This document shows, piece by piece, positions 55,664-64,000 of a stretch of 64,000 bases of DNA. The translations under genes and the position numbers were made by a program. The stretch lies in assembly GCF_037948395.1 (NCBI RefSeq), contig NZ_CP149940.1, forward strand, positions 682,001 through 746,000. Direction: 5' to 3'. The notes beneath the pieces are model-generated. The model was given only the letters and a program-made list of their open reading frames with translations. It was not told the origin of the DNA and did not search any database. Position 1 is the first letter of the stretch. The number at the start of each line of letters is the position of its first letter. Origin of the DNA: Serratia nevei (GTDB lineage: Bacteria; Pseudomonadota; Gammaproteobacteria; Enterobacterales; Enterobacteriaceae).

Positions 55664-56194
55664 GTGATCGGTATTCTAAATCGTTGGCGACAATTTGGCA
55701 GACGTTATTTCTGGCCCCATCTCCTGTTAGGGATGGTTGCGGCCACGCTTGGCGCGTCTTCCAATTTGCCCGGCGCCCCCGATCAGGCCGCACTGCCGAA
55801 TACGTCGTCCAGCCTTAACCGGCAAAATTCGGCCAACGGCACCTTCAACAGCCTGGCCCTGCTGCAGGACGCGCACCGTCGTCCTACCTTCAGCGTAGAT
55901 TACTGGCAGCAACATGCGCTGCGCACCGTCATTCGTCACCTCTCTTTCGCGCTGGCGCCGCAGGCGGTTTATGCGCGGGTGCAGGAGAGCGAAGCCGAAG
56001 CCGAACCGCCTTTGCAGGTAGCGCAACTGGCGCTGCTTTCTACCCTCAACGCGCTGCTGACGCACGAGCCGAAGCCGCCGACCATCATTCGCCATACCCA
56101 CCTTGAGGTGCTGCCAACGCTGGCACGGCACCAGACCGGCCTGTGGGTGGCGCAGGTACAGGGCATTCGCGCCGGGCCTGCCGCGCTCGTCTGA
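55664..56194 (+). CDS. secM: Secretion monitor SecM (GTG start)
   Basis: SecM is a secreted arrest peptide: when Sec export is slow, its C-terminus stalls the ribosome and exposes the secA ribosome-binding site. The 176-aa product (E. coli 170) starts at GTG and has a long signal region with [21 protein letters not shown], and the middle [23 protein letters not shown]. The arrest end is [13 protein letters not shown]. Compared with the E. coli arrest motif, the Phe five residues before the Trp is His here, and the Ile after the Trp is Val; Gly-Ile-Arg-Ala-Gly-Pro is intact. It is followed after 82 bp by secA. Confidence 0.92.
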   Translation: MIGILNRWRQFGRRYFWPHLLLGMVAATLGASSNLPGAPDQAALPNTSSSLNRQNSANGTFNSLALLQDAHRRPTFSVDYWQQHALRTVIRHLSFALAPQAVYARVQESEAEAEPPLQVAQLALLSTLNALLTHEPKPPTIIRHTHLEVLPTLARHQTGLWVAQVQGIRAGPAALV

Positions 56195-56276
56195 CTCCGC
56201 CCTCAGGGCACAAAAACCATAAATAATAGCAAGTTGACTGCCGTATTCGGCCGTCATGACAGAGATATCAAACATC

Positions 56277-58985
56277 ATGTTAGTGAAATTATTAACCAAA
56301 GTTTTTGGCAGCCGTAACGATCGTACCCTGCGCCGCATGCGCAAAGTGGTTGAGCAGATCAACCGCATGGAACCGGACATGGAAAAACTGTCCGATGACG
56401 AACTGAAAGCGAAAACCAACGAGTTCCGTGCGCGCCTGGAGAAAGGTGAGTCGCTGGAAAGCCTGATCCCGGAAGCCTTCGCCGTAGTGCGTGAGGCGAG
56501 CAAGCGCGTGTTTGGCATGCGTCACTTCGACGTGCAACTGCTGGGCGGCATGGTGCTGAACGACCGCTGCATCGCCGAGATGCGTACCGGTGAAGGTAAA
56601 ACCCTGACCGCGACGCTGCCGGCCTACCTGAACGCCCTGAGCGGCCGCGGCGTGCACGTCGTGACCGTCAACGACTATCTGGCGCAGCGTGACGCCGAAA
56701 ACAACCGTCCGCTGTTCGAGTTCCTCGGCCTGAGCATCGGCATCAACCTGCCGGGCATGCCGGCGCCGGCCAAGCGTGAAGCTTACGCCGCTGACATCAC
56801 CTACGGCACCAACAACGAATACGGCTTCGACTACCTGCGCGACAACATGGCGTTCAGCCCGGAAGAGCGTGTGCAGCGCAAACTGCACTATGCGTTGGTG
56901 GATGAGGTGGACTCCATCCTGATCGATGAAGCGCGTACGCCACTGATCATCTCCGGCCCGGCCGAAGACAGCTCCGAGATGTACATCAAGGTCAACAAGC
57001 TGATCCCTAAACTGATCCGCCAGGAGAAAGAAGACTCCGACACCTTCAAGGGTGAAGGGCACTTCTCGGTGGATGAGAAGGCGCGTCAGGTCCACCTGAC
57101 CGAACGCGGCCTGATCCTGATCGAAGAGATGCTGGTGGAAGCCGGCATCATGGATGAGGGCGAATCGCTGTACTCGCCGACCAACATCATGCTGATGCAC
57201 CACGTTACCGCCGCGCTGCGCGCCCACGTGCTGTTCACCCGCGACGTTGACTACATCGTGAAAGACGGCGAAGTGATCATCGTCGACGAGCACACCGGGC
57301 GTACCATGCAGGGCCGCCGCTGGTCCGACGGCCTGCACCAGGCGGTGGAAGCCAAAGAAGGCGTGGAGATCCAGAACGAGAACCAGACGCTGGCTTCGAT
57401 CACCTTCCAGAACTACTTCCGTCTGTACGAGAAGCTGGCCGGGATGACCGGTACCGCCGATACCGAAGCCTTCGAATTCAGCTCGATCTACAAGCTGGAC
57501 ACCATCGTGGTGCCAACCAACCGTCCGATGATCCGTAAGGACATGCCGGATCTGGTGTACATGACCGAGAAAGAGAAGATCGGCGCCATCATCGAAGACA
57601 TCCGCGAGCGTACCGCCAAAGGCCAGCCGGTGCTGGTGGGTACCATCTCAATCGAGAAATCCGAAGTGGTTTCCCATGAGCTGACCAAAGCGGGCATCGA
57701 GCACAAGGTGCTGAACGCCAAATTCCACGCCATGGAGGCGGACATCGTCGCCCAGGCCGGCCAGAGCGGTGCGGTAACCATCGCCACCAACATGGCGGGC
57801 CGTGGTACCGATATCGTGCTGGGTGGCAGCTGGCAGGCCGAAGTGGCGTTGTTGGAAGAGCCGACCGAAGAGCAGATCGAGGCCATCAAAGCGGCCTGGA
57901 AAGTGCGCCATGACGCGGTGCTGGCGGCGGGCGGCCTGCATATCATCGGCACCGAGCGCCATGAATCGCGCCGTATCGATAATCAGCTGCGCGGCCGTTC
58001 CGGTCGTCAGGGCGATGCCGGTTCATCCCGCTTCTACCTGTCGATGGAAGATGCCCTGATGCGTATCTTCGCGTCGGATCGCGTGTCCGGCATGATGCGC
58101 AAACTGGGTATGAAAGAAGGCGAAGCGATTGAGCACCCGTGGGTGACCAAGGCGATCGCCAACGCCCAGCGCAAGGTAGAGAGCCGCAACTTCGACATCC
58201 GTAAGCAGCTGCTGGAATACGACGACGTCGCTAACGATCAGCGCCGCGCCATCTACAGCCAGCGTAACGAATTGCTGGACGTGTCCGACGTGAGCGAAAC
58301 CATCGCCAGCATCCGCGAGGACGTGTTCAAGAGCACCATCGACAACTACATTACGCCGCAGTCGCTGGAAGAAGAGTGGGACATTCAGGGGTTGGAAGAG
58401 CGCCTGAAGAACGACTTCGATCTGGAGATGCCGATCGCACAATGGCTGGACAAAGAGCCGGAGCTGCACGAAGAGACGCTGCGCGAACGCATTCTGGAGA
58501 ACGCCAAAGAGCAGTACCAGCGTAAGGAAGAAGTGGTCGGCAGCGAAATGATGCGCAACTTCGAGAAGGGCGTGATGCTGCAGACGCTGGATTCCCTGTG
58601 GAAAGAGCACCTGGCGGCGATGGACTACCTGCGTCAGGGTATTCACCTGCGCGGCTATGCGCAGAAGGATCCTAAGCAGGAGTACAAGCGTGAATCCTTC
58701 AACATGTTCGCCACTATGCTGGAATCGCTGAAATATGAAGTGATCAGCGTGCTGAGCAAGGTTCAGGTGCGGATGCCGGAAGAGGTGGAAGCGCTGGAAC
58801 AGCAGCGCCGTGAAGAGGCCGAGCGCCTGGCGCAGCACCAACAGCTGAGCCACCACGACGAGAACGCGCTGGTGACCGAAGATCCGAACGCGCCGGCGAC
58901 CGCCGAGCGTAAAGTGGGCCGCAACGATCCGTGCCCATGCGGTTCCGGCAAGAAATACAAGCAGTGCCACGGCCGCCTGCAGTAA
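56277..58985 (+). CDS. secA: Preprotein translocase ATPase SecA
   Basis: SecA drives post-translational export through SecYEG. The 902-aa product (E. coli 901) has Walker A in EMRTGEGKT (about residues 102-110), [11 protein letters not shown] (Walker B), the preprotein cross-linking domain and the second nucleotide-binding fold with [10 protein letters not shown] and [14 protein letters not shown]. It ends in the C-terminal zinc-binding [14 protein letters not shown] that contacts SecB. The frame is open 7 codons upstream; the ATG at 56277 ([15 protein letters not shown]) matches E. coli. Translation should be regulated by SecM stalling. Confidence 0.98.
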   Translation: MLVKLLTKVFGSRNDRTLRRMRKVVEQINRMEPDMEKLSDDELKAKTNEFRARLEKGESLESLIPEAFAVVREASKRVFGMRHFDVQLLGGMVLNDRCIAEMRTGEGKTLTATLPAYLNALSGRGVHVVTVNDYLAQRDAENNRPLFEFLGLSIGINLPGMPAPAKREAYAADITYGTNNEYGFDYLRDNMAFSPEERVQRKLHYALVDEVDSILIDEARTPLIISGPAEDSSEMYIKVNKLIPKLIRQEKEDSDTFKGEGHFSVDEKARQVHLTERGLILIEEMLVEAGIMDEGESLYSPTNIMLMHHVTAALRAHVLFTRDVDYIVKDGEVIIVDEHTGRTMQGRRWSDGLHQAVEAKEGVEIQNENQTLASITFQNYFRLYEKLAGMTGTADTEAFEFSSIYKLDTIVVPTNRPMIRKDMPDLVYMTEKEKIGAIIEDIRERTAKGQPVLVGTISIEKSEVVSHELTKAGIEHKVLNAKFHAMEADIVAQAGQSGAVTIATNMAGRGTDIVLGGSWQAEVALLEEPTEEQIEAIKAAWKVRHDAVLAAGGLHIIGTERHESRRIDNQLRGRSGRQGDAGSSRFYLSMEDALMRIFASDRVSGMMRKLGMKEGEAIEHPWVTKAIANAQRKVESRNFDIRKQLLEYDDVANDQRRAIYSQRNELLDVSDVSETIASIREDVFKSTIDNYITPQSLEEEWDIQGLEERLKNDFDLEMPIAQWLDKEPELHEETLRERILENAKEQYQRKEEVVGSEMMRNFEKGVMLQTLDSLWKEHLAAMDYLRQGIHLRGYAQKDPKQEYKRESFNMFATMLESLKYEVISVLSKVQVRMPEEVEALEQQRREEAERLAQHQQLSHHDENALVTEDPNAPATAERKVGRNDPCPCGSGKKYKQCHGRLQ

Positions 58986-59012
58986 TGCCGGCTGCGATTA
59001 ATCGATAATACC

Positions 59013-59044
59013 CAGGGGTTCAGCTTGCTGAGCCCCTGTTTTTT
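59013..59044 (+). terminator. secA terminator ahead of mutT
   Basis: CAGGGGTTCAG pairs with CTGAGCCCCTG around a short loop and is followed by six Ts, 27 bp past the secA stop and only 21 bp before mutT. It would reduce, not necessarily abolish, read-through into mutT. Confidence 0.8.
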
Positions 59045-59065
59045 GACACCCATCAGGAGGGTGAG

Positions 59066-59470
59066 ATGAAACATCTAAATATCGCCGTGGGCATCATCCG
59101 TAATGCGCAACGGGAGATCTTTATTACCCGCCGCGCCGCCGACGCGCACATGGCCGGATTCTGGGAGTTCCCCGGCGGCAAGATCGAACAGGGCGAAACG
59201 CCGAAGCAGGCGCTAAGTCGCGAACTGCGGGAAGAGACCGGTATCGAAGCCGAACGTGCCGAACTGTTGGAGGTGGTGGAGCACCGCTTCAGCGATCGCA
59301 TCGTGACGCTGAATTTTTATCTGGTGGAAGCCTGGGCGGGCGAGCCGTTCGGCCGCGAGGGGCAACCGATGCGCTGGGTTAAACAGGCGGAGCTGCGTGA
59401 AGACGAGTTCCCGGAAGCCAACGCCGGCATTATTCAGCTGCTGGTGGCGCAGGCGAACGCTGCGCAATAA
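59066..59470 (+). CDS. mutT: 8-oxo-dGTP diphosphatase MutT
   Basis: MutT removes 8-oxo-dGTP from the nucleotide pool and so prevents A:T to C:G transversions. The 134-aa product (E. coli 129) has a canonical Nudix box beginning GGKIEQGETPKQAL and ending RELREETGIE (about residues 37-60), and KHLNIAVGIIRN at the N-terminus. GGAGGGTGAG precedes the ATG. It follows secA, as in E. coli. Confidence 0.96.
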   Translation: MKHLNIAVGIIRNAQREIFITRRAADAHMAGFWEFPGGKIEQGETPKQALSRELREETGIEAERAELLEVVEHRFSDRIVTLNFYLVEAWAGEPFGREGQPMRWVKQAELREDEFPEANAGIIQLLVAQANAAQ

Positions 59471-59475
59471 CAAGG

Positions 59476-59499
59476 TTGGCCTGGCGGGCGCCAGGCCAA
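59476..59499. terminator. Hairpin between convergent mutT and yacG
   Basis: The 10-bp perfect stem TTGGCCTGGC/GCCAGGCCAA with loop GGGC lies between the two stop codons. There is no U-tract on either side. Confidence 0.5.
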
Positions 59500-59509
59500 T
59501 CGTGGACGA

Positions 59510-59701
59510 TCAACGATCGTCCATTTCACTCCAGTCTTCGCTTTCCGACAGATCGCTGTTGCTCGGAATACGCTTCTCTTCATCGGCCCACTCGCCGAGA
59601 TCGATCAGCTGGCAGCGCTTGCTGCAAAACGGCCGGAACGGGCTAACTTCACCCCAAACCACGCCGGTGCCACAGGTTGGGCATTTTACTACGGTCGTCA
59701 T
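59510..59701 (-). CDS. yacG: DNA gyrase inhibitor YacG
   Basis: YacG is a small zinc-finger protein that binds GyrB and inhibits DNA binding by gyrase. The 63-aa product has two Cys pairs (CPTCG and [14 protein letters not shown]) that bind zinc and an acidic C-terminal tail ([14 protein letters not shown]). It lies 51 bp downstream of zapD on the minus strand, in the E. coli order coaE-zapD-yacG. Confidence 0.94.
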   Translation of the reverse strand: MTTVVKCPTCGTGVVWGEVSPFRPFCSKRCQLIDLGEWADEEKRIPSNSDLSESEDWSEMDDR

Positions 59702-59752
59702 AACGGTTCCTTACGCCTTCTGTCAGTGCTGGGAAGGCTTTCTTTCACAAGT

Positions 59753-60505
59753 TCAACAACAGGCCAGTTCGAACGTCAGGCGTTCAGGCACCACGCCATT
59801 TTCGCTATCCAGCGGTAGGAAACGAATGGCATAGCGGGTCTTGTGGCCGGAAATCTGCGGATAAAGCTGCGGCGCCAGATGGAGGCGCAGGCGCAGCAGA
59901 TCCGCCCCTTCGGCGTTGTCCTGGAAAAAGCCGTTCAGGCTGATTTGATTGCGGAACGGCCCGGATTGGCGGATCAGATCCAGCACCATGATCAGCGCCT
60001 GGTTCAGCGGATCCAGCGACTGCAGCCAGGTGGCGACGTCGGCATCGCGATCCTGCTGCGGCGCGTGCATCCACATGTGCAGGGTCGGCAGATCGAAGCT
60101 GCAGCAGCCGCCGGGAATGTTCAGCCGCTGGCGCACCAGGCCGATCAGCCGATCTTCGCGCAGCGCCTGGCCGAGGCGTGGCGCCGCCATCAGCGCCGAT
60201 GAGCGCGATTTCAACTGGCCGCGCAGCTGGTCGATCAGCGCCATATCCACGCCCGGCACATCGGCCCAGGCCAACAGTTTCTGCTGCTGGCGCTCCAGCT
60301 CTTTGAGGAGTTCGGTGCGCACTTCGCCGCGCTCCAGCACGTCCAGCAAGTCGGAGACGGTGCGAAAGAAGGTGAGGGCGATGGCGGTTTCACTCAGGGC
60401 GCGTTGGCCGTGCAGCTGTTGCAGCAGAAATTCGATGCGTAGCCAGGTACGCATTTTTTCGTTCAGCGGGTGTTCAAAGAGAACGGTTGGGGAAACATCA
60501 CTCAT
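59753..60505 (-). CDS. zapD: Cell division protein ZapD
   Basis: ZapD binds the FtsZ C-terminal peptide and bundles FtsZ filaments. The 250-aa product (E. coli 247) has the conserved start [34 protein letters not shown] in the middle and the end [12 protein letters not shown]. It begins 6 bp before, and is read in the same direction as, coaE's downstream neighbour, so it is probably translated from a common mRNA with coaE. Its target FtsZ is encoded 6 kb away. Confidence 0.96.
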   Translation of the reverse strand: MSDVSPTVLFEHPLNEKMRTWLRIEFLLQQLHGQRALSETAIALTFFRTVSDLLDVLERGEVRTELLKELERQQQKLLAWADVPGVDMALIDQLRGQLKSRSSALMAAPRLGQALREDRLIGLVRQRLNIPGGCCSFDLPTLHMWMHAPQQDRDADVATWLQSLDPLNQALIMVLDLIRQSGPFRNQISLNGFFQDNAEGADLLRLRLHLAPQLYPQISGHKTRYAIRFLPLDSENGVVPERLTFELACC

Positions 60506-60510
60506 GCAGT

Positions 60511-61125
60511 TTAATCCTGTTGGGGCGCTGTTGCCGCCAGTTCAAGGTAGCGACGATGCAGTGCGGCGACCTGTGGCTCTATCCCTTGAGCGGCGCCGCT
60601 GTTGTCAATAATGTCATCCGCCACGGCGAGGCGCTGCCGGCGCGTGGCCTGGGCGGCGAGAATGCTCTGCGCTTGCTCACGGCTGACGCCGTCGCGCGCG
60701 ATGGTGCGAACCAGCTGGGTTTCGGCGTCGACGTCGATCACCAGCACCCGATCGGCGCGATCCTGCAGACCGTTTTCCACCAGCAGCGGCACCACCCACA
60801 GCGCGTACGGGCTGGTGGCCTGCGCCAGTTGGCGCTGGGTTTCACGGTGTATCAGCGGATGCAGCAGCTGGTTCAGCCAGGTTTTGTCATCGGGATGGCT
60901 AAAGATGCGCTGACGCAGCGCAGCGCGGTTCAATGCGCCGTCCGGCAGCAACATTTCATTACCAAATCGCTCGGCGATCGCGGCCAAAGCAGGGGTGCCC
61001 GGCTCGACGACCTGACGGGCGATCACGTCGGCATCGACGAGGGTTGCGCCGTGGCGCGCAAAGGCGTTCGCGACGGTCGTCTTGCCGCTGCCTATGCCCC
61101 CGGTCAACGCAACAATGTAGGCCAT
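60511..61125 (-). CDS. coaE: Dephospho-CoA kinase CoaE
   Basis: CoaE phosphorylates dephospho-CoA, the last step of coenzyme A synthesis. The 204-aa product (E. coli 206) has the P-loop [11 protein letters not shown] (about residues 8-18), the conserved [13 protein letters not shown] and a P-loop kinase lid region [13 protein letters not shown]. The start [10 protein letters not shown] is canonical. zapD follows after about 5 bp. Confidence 0.96.
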   Translation of the reverse strand: MAYIVALTGGIGSGKTTVANAFARHGATLVDADVIARQVVEPGTPALAAIAERFGNEMLLPDGALNRAALRQRIFSHPDDKTWLNQLLHPLIHRETQRQLAQATSPYALWVVPLLVENGLQDRADRVLVIDVDAETQLVRTIARDGVSREQAQSILAAQATRRQRLAVADDIIDNSGAAQGIEPQVAALHRRYLELAATAPQQD

Positions 61126-61487
61126 GGTGTTAGGTGCATCCGATGTTCATAAAAAAATAATAGTCGAATCATAAAGCGATCGCGCAGAAGTGCAAGTCGG
61201 CAGGCGGCGCTTGCGCATCGGCACCGATCGGACGGCGAGAAAAAGCGCAGCGGCACGGCAAAAATGAGCGGGCAATCACACTGCGGTTATGCAGGTAAAT
61301 TTGTCGGATTGTAGCGTAAATAAAGGCGAATTCGCAGTCTTGTTCGGCGATTATTAGCGCGTATTATAACGTCACTGGAACTGGCATTAATCTCGCCGCC
61401 GTCTTTTTGCGCCACTGGAAAGCCGTCGGGCAGAGGTTCGAATATCCTCCTTGCGATCCGTCGCCATTAACCAGGAAATCATAAGTC
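61126..61487. other. Spacer between divergent coaE and guaC
   Basis: The 362-bp spacer contains no plausible gene. It must hold the promoters for coaE-zapD-yacG and for guaC. A -10-like TATTATAAC lies near 61362-61370 on the plus strand, about 120 bp from guaC, implying a long guaC leader. A GGTTCGAATA near 61433 resembles a tRNA T-loop by chance only. Confidence 0.5.
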
Positions 61488-62531
61488 ATGCGTATTGAAG
61501 AAGATTTGAAGTTGGGCTTTAAAGACGTGTTGATCCGCCCTAAGCGCTCCACGCTGAAAAGCCGCTCCGAGGTTGAACTGGAACGTCAGTTTACCTTCAA
61601 GCATTCAGGTTGCAGCTGGTCCGGCGTGCCGATTATCGCCGCTAACATGGACACGGTGGGCACCTTCCGCATGGCCGAGGCCCTGGCTTCTTTCGACGTT
61701 CTCACCGCCGTACACAAACATTACAGCGTCGAGCAATGGGCTGACTTCGTGCAGCGCATGCCGGAATCGGTGCTGCGCCACGTCATGGTGTCCACCGGTA
61801 CTTCCGAAGCCGACTTCGCCAAAATGCAGCAGATCCTGGCCCTGTCTCCGGCGCTGAAATTCATCTGCATCGACGTGGCCAACGGCTACTCTGAACATTT
61901 CGTCGCCTTCCTGCAGAAAGCGCGCGAAGCCTGCCCGAATCACGTGATCTGCGCCGGCAACGTAGTGACCGGCGAGATGGTGGAGGAGCTTATCCTATCC
62001 GGCGCCGACATCGTTAAGGTCGGCATCGGCCCGGGTTCAGTCTGTACCACCCGCGTGAAGACCGGCGTGGGCTACCCGCAGCTGTCGGCGGTGATCGAAT
62101 GCGCCGATGCGGCCCACGGGCTGGGCGGCCAAATCGTCAGCGACGGCGGCTGCTCGGTGCCGGGCGACGTTGCCAAAGCCTTCGGCGGCGGTGCTGACTT
62201 CGTGATGCTGGGCGGCATGCTGGCCGGCCACGACGAGTGCGAAGGCACCGTGGTGGAAGAGAACGGCGAGAAGTTCATGCTGTTCTACGGTATGAGCTCC
62301 GAGTCGGCGATGAAACGCCACGTCGGCGGCGTGGCGGAGTATCGTGCGGCCGAAGGCAAAACCGTCAAGCTGCCGCTGCGTGGCGAGGTGGAGTTTACCG
62401 TGCGCGATATCCTCGGCGGCCTGCGCTCCGCCTGCACCTACGTCGGTGCCGAGCGCCTGAAAGAGTTGACCAAGCGCACCACCTTTATCCGCGTGGCGGA
62501 GCAGGAAAACCGCGTCTTCGGCAGCAAATAA
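61488..62531 (+). CDS. guaC: GMP reductase GuaC
   Basis: GuaC reductively deaminates GMP to IMP with NADPH, returning guanine nucleotides to the adenine branch. The 347-aa product (E. coli 347) is an IMPDH/GMPR TIM barrel. The catalytic cysteine lies in the loop [12 protein letters not shown] (about residues 180-191), and the phosphate-binding [27 protein letters not shown] is intact in segments. The start [19 protein letters not shown] is canonical. Confidence 0.97.
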   Translation: MRIEEDLKLGFKDVLIRPKRSTLKSRSEVELERQFTFKHSGCSWSGVPIIAANMDTVGTFRMAEALASFDVLTAVHKHYSVEQWADFVQRMPESVLRHVMVSTGTSEADFAKMQQILALSPALKFICIDVANGYSEHFVAFLQKAREACPNHVICAGNVVTGEMVEELILSGADIVKVGIGPGSVCTTRVKTGVGYPQLSAVIECADAAHGLGGQIVSDGGCSVPGDVAKAFGGGADFVMLGGMLAGHDECEGTVVEENGEKFMLFYGMSSESAMKRHVGGVAEYRAAEGKTVKLPLRGEVEFTVRDILGGLRSACTYVGAERLKELTKRTTFIRVAEQENRVFGSK

Positions 62532-62545
62532 GCCGTACCTTGCAT

Positions 62546-62570
62546 CGGGCGCAGCGCACAGCGGCGCCCG
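62546..62570. terminator. Hairpin between convergent guaC and hofC
   Basis: The 7-bp stem CGGGCGC/GCGCCCG with an 11-nt loop follows the guaC stop; the plus side continues CTATCCTCTCTTT. Moderate evidence for termination of guaC. Confidence 0.5.
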
Positions 62571-62581
62571 CTATCCTCTCT

Positions 62582-63781
62582 TTATCCCAGTACGCTGCCC
62601 AGTTGAAAGATAGGCAGGTACATGGCGATCACCAAAGCGCCGACAATCCCGCCCACCACCAGCATCAGCAGCGGCTCCAGCGTTTGCGCCAGCGTATCGG
62701 CCAGCTCGTGCGTCTGCCGTTCGTACCACTGCGCCAATTTATCCAGCAAGGCGTCCAGCGAACCGGATTCTTCGCCCACCCGCGCCAGCTGCCGGCACAG
62801 CGGCGGAAACAGCGGTTGCAGGCCCAGGGCATGATGAAACGCCTCGCCTTCGGCGATCTGCCGCTGCACCTGCTCCAGCGCCTGTCGGTACAGCAGATGA
62901 TCCGCCGCCAGTGCCGCCGCGTTCAACCCTTCCACCAGCGTCAGCCCCGCGCGTTGGGTCATGGTCAGAATACGAAAGGTTTGGCTCAGCGCGCCGCCGC
63001 TCACCAGCCGGGCGATCAGCGGCAGGCGCAGCAAGGCGGCCTGTTCACGTCGGCGCCATGGCGGGCGTGGATGCAGCCAGCGGCAATAGCCGAGCAGCAA
63101 TGCGCCGAGCAGCAGCGCCAAATAGGGGCCAACGGCGATCAGCAGCGCGGACACCCCCAATAACCCTTGGGTAAACCAGGGCAGCGGCGCATCGAACGAC
63201 TGATAAACCTTGGCGAATTCCGGCAGCACCATCACCAGCATCAGCACGCTGACCAGCAGCGCCACCGCACAGATGAAGAGGGGATACCGCAGCGCTTTGG
63301 TCACTTTGCGGCGCAGCATCAGCTGGGCTTCCTGTTGTTGTGCCAGCTGCAGGCAGCAGCGATCGAGGTTGCCGGTCAGTTCGCCGATGGCGATCAGTTG
63401 GCGATAGATAAGTGGAAAAACGCCTGGCTGCGCGGCAAGGGTTTCGGAGAGCGGCTGCCCTTCGCGCACCTGTTCTGCCAACTGGCGCAACAGGCAACGC
63501 CAGGCTGCCGAAGGGTGCTCTGCCGCCAGCAGCTGCAACGTATTGACCAGCGGCAACCCGGCCTGCAACAGGGTGGCGAGTTGGCGGGTGAAGTGGATTA
63601 AGGGTTCTCCGCGCCACTGGCCGGGCGTGATGCGTTTGCCGTGCCCAATCCGCCAAGGTTGCAGGCCTTGTTCGATCAGCAACCGACTCACCTGCCGCTT
63701 TTCATCGCTCATCAGTTCGCCGCGGCGCAAGGCGCCCTGGGCGTCGAAAGCCTGCCAAAGGAACAGCCGGCGCGCTTTCAT
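62582..63781 (-). CDS. hofC: Type IV pilus/secretion inner-membrane platform protein HofC (GspF/PilC family)
   Basis: HofC is the polytopic platform protein of a type IV pilus-like system. The 399-aa product has two GspF domains (about residues 65-190 and 270-390) and three strong hydrophobic segments (about 165-190, 215-235, 370-392). Conserved motifs include FTRQLATLLQAGLPL and the second-repeat RVGEESGSLDALLDKLAQWYE. Its ATG overlaps the hofB stop (ATGA), so translation is coupled. The E. coli order is ppdD-hofB-hofC. The rest of an assembly system is not in the window. Confidence 0.93.
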   Translation of the reverse strand: MKARRLFLWQAFDAQGALRRGELMSDEKRQVSRLLIEQGLQPWRIGHGKRITPGQWRGEPLIHFTRQLATLLQAGLPLVNTLQLLAAEHPSAAWRCLLRQLAEQVREGQPLSETLAAQPGVFPLIYRQLIAIGELTGNLDRCCLQLAQQQEAQLMLRRKVTKALRYPLFICAVALLVSVLMLVMVLPEFAKVYQSFDAPLPWFTQGLLGVSALLIAVGPYLALLLGALLLGYCRWLHPRPPWRRREQAALLRLPLIARLVSGGALSQTFRILTMTQRAGLTLVEGLNAAALAADHLLYRQALEQVQRQIAEGEAFHHALGLQPLFPPLCRQLARVGEESGSLDALLDKLAQWYERQTHELADTLAQTLEPLLMLVVGGIVGALVIAMYLPIFQLGSVLG

Positions 63782-64000
63782 GGCGCGGTTACGCCGAGCT
63801 GGACGACGTCGATCACGCGGTACAGTTCTTCCAGCGAGGTCGTGCCTTCGCTGGCCAGCGCCAGCCCGGCCTGCAGCAACGAAAGCTGCCCCTGCTCGCG
63901 GGCGACATCCGCCAGCAGGCTAGGCGCGGCGTTCGCCAGCAACGCCGCCTGTATTTCCGGCGTAATGGCCAACAGCTCATACACGCCGATGCGCCCATAG
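63778..64000 (-). CDS. hofB: Type IV pilus assembly ATPase HofB (C-terminal end; cut by window end)
   Basis: Only the last 74 codons are visible, reading YGRIGVYELLAITPEIQ and ending VIDVVQLGVTAP. The GRIGVYELL block is the conserved C-terminal segment of GspE/PilB secretion ATPases that follows the tetracysteine zinc motif. It precedes hofC with a four-base overlap. The Walker motifs lie outside the window. Confidence 0.85.
   Translation of the reverse strand, partial: YGRIGVYELLAITPEIQAALLANAAPSLLADVAREQGQLSLLQAGLALASEGTTSLEELYRVIDVVQLGVTAP

Noticed and set aside
55638-55793. 52-codon N-terminal extension of DciA
   Set aside because: It lies antisense over the secM signal region, resembles no DUF721 N-terminus, and a clean ATG at 55637 starts the conserved domain.
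61425-61460. tRNA-like GGTTCGAATA in the guaC leader
   Set aside because: No acceptor, D or anticodon stems can be formed around it.

Overview
The window is a block of enterobacterial core chromosome. It is GC-rich with strong G/C preference at third codon positions, and almost every protein lines up over its full length with an Escherichia coli '2-minute' protein. Gene order departs from E. coli at several points: ilvBN lies beside thiBPQ, no ara operon separates polB from yabI, alaE lies between cra and mraZ, an acyl-CoA ligase gene lies between leuO and ilvI, and dciA lies between lpxC and secM. This fits Serratia (S. marcescens-like) or a close Yersiniaceae relative. That assignment rests on remembered protein sequences and synteny, not on a search.

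Layout. 1-11.6 kb is mostly minus strand: the 5' part of pdxA, then surA and lptD (outer-membrane biogenesis), djlA on plus, and rluA, rapA and polB on minus. 11.8-20.4 kb holds yabI (plus), ilvNB with its ivbL attenuation leader (minus), thiQPB under a TPP riboswitch (minus), and the sgrR / sgrS-sgrT sugar-phosphate stress locus with setA after it. 21.8-30 kb holds a DASS-family anion transporter, the leuABCD operon with its leuL attenuator (minus), and the regulator gene leuO beyond an AT-rich spacer. 30-36.3 kb holds an acyl-CoA ligase gene, ilvIH, cra and alaE. 36.3-37.2 kb is a long AT-rich spacer that ends in the mra promoter and MraZ boxes.

37.2-55 kb is the complete division and cell-wall (dcw) cluster: mraZ, rsmH, ftsL, ftsI, murE, murF, mraY, murD, ftsW, murG, murC, ddlB, ftsQ, ftsA, ftsZ, lpxC. 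All are on the plus strand and are tightly packed or overlapping. 55-64 kb holds dciA (minus), secM-secA-mutT (plus), yacG-zapD-coaE (minus), guaC (plus) and hofC-hofB (minus, hofB truncated by the window end).

How the genes work together. Two acetolactate synthases (IlvBN, IlvIH) and the leucine branch (LeuABCD) form a branched-chain amino-acid region controlled by two leader-peptide attenuators and LeuO. The Mur/Fts/Mra/Ddl set builds lipid II and the septum, LpxC and LptD serve lipopolysaccharide, and SecM senses secretion to control SecA. I saw no phage, IS element, CRISPR array, rRNA or tRNA gene.

The most interesting signals are at the RNA and regulatory level. A stretch of ftsI uses codons unlike the rest of the gene, carries an 11-nt perfect match to the 5' end of RybB, and ends in a terminator-like hairpin; this matches the ORF-internal sponge RNA FtsO. 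Also notable are a SecM arrest peptide that departs from the canonical motif, dciA retained antisense to secM, and an ATG-less open frame upstream of mraZ.
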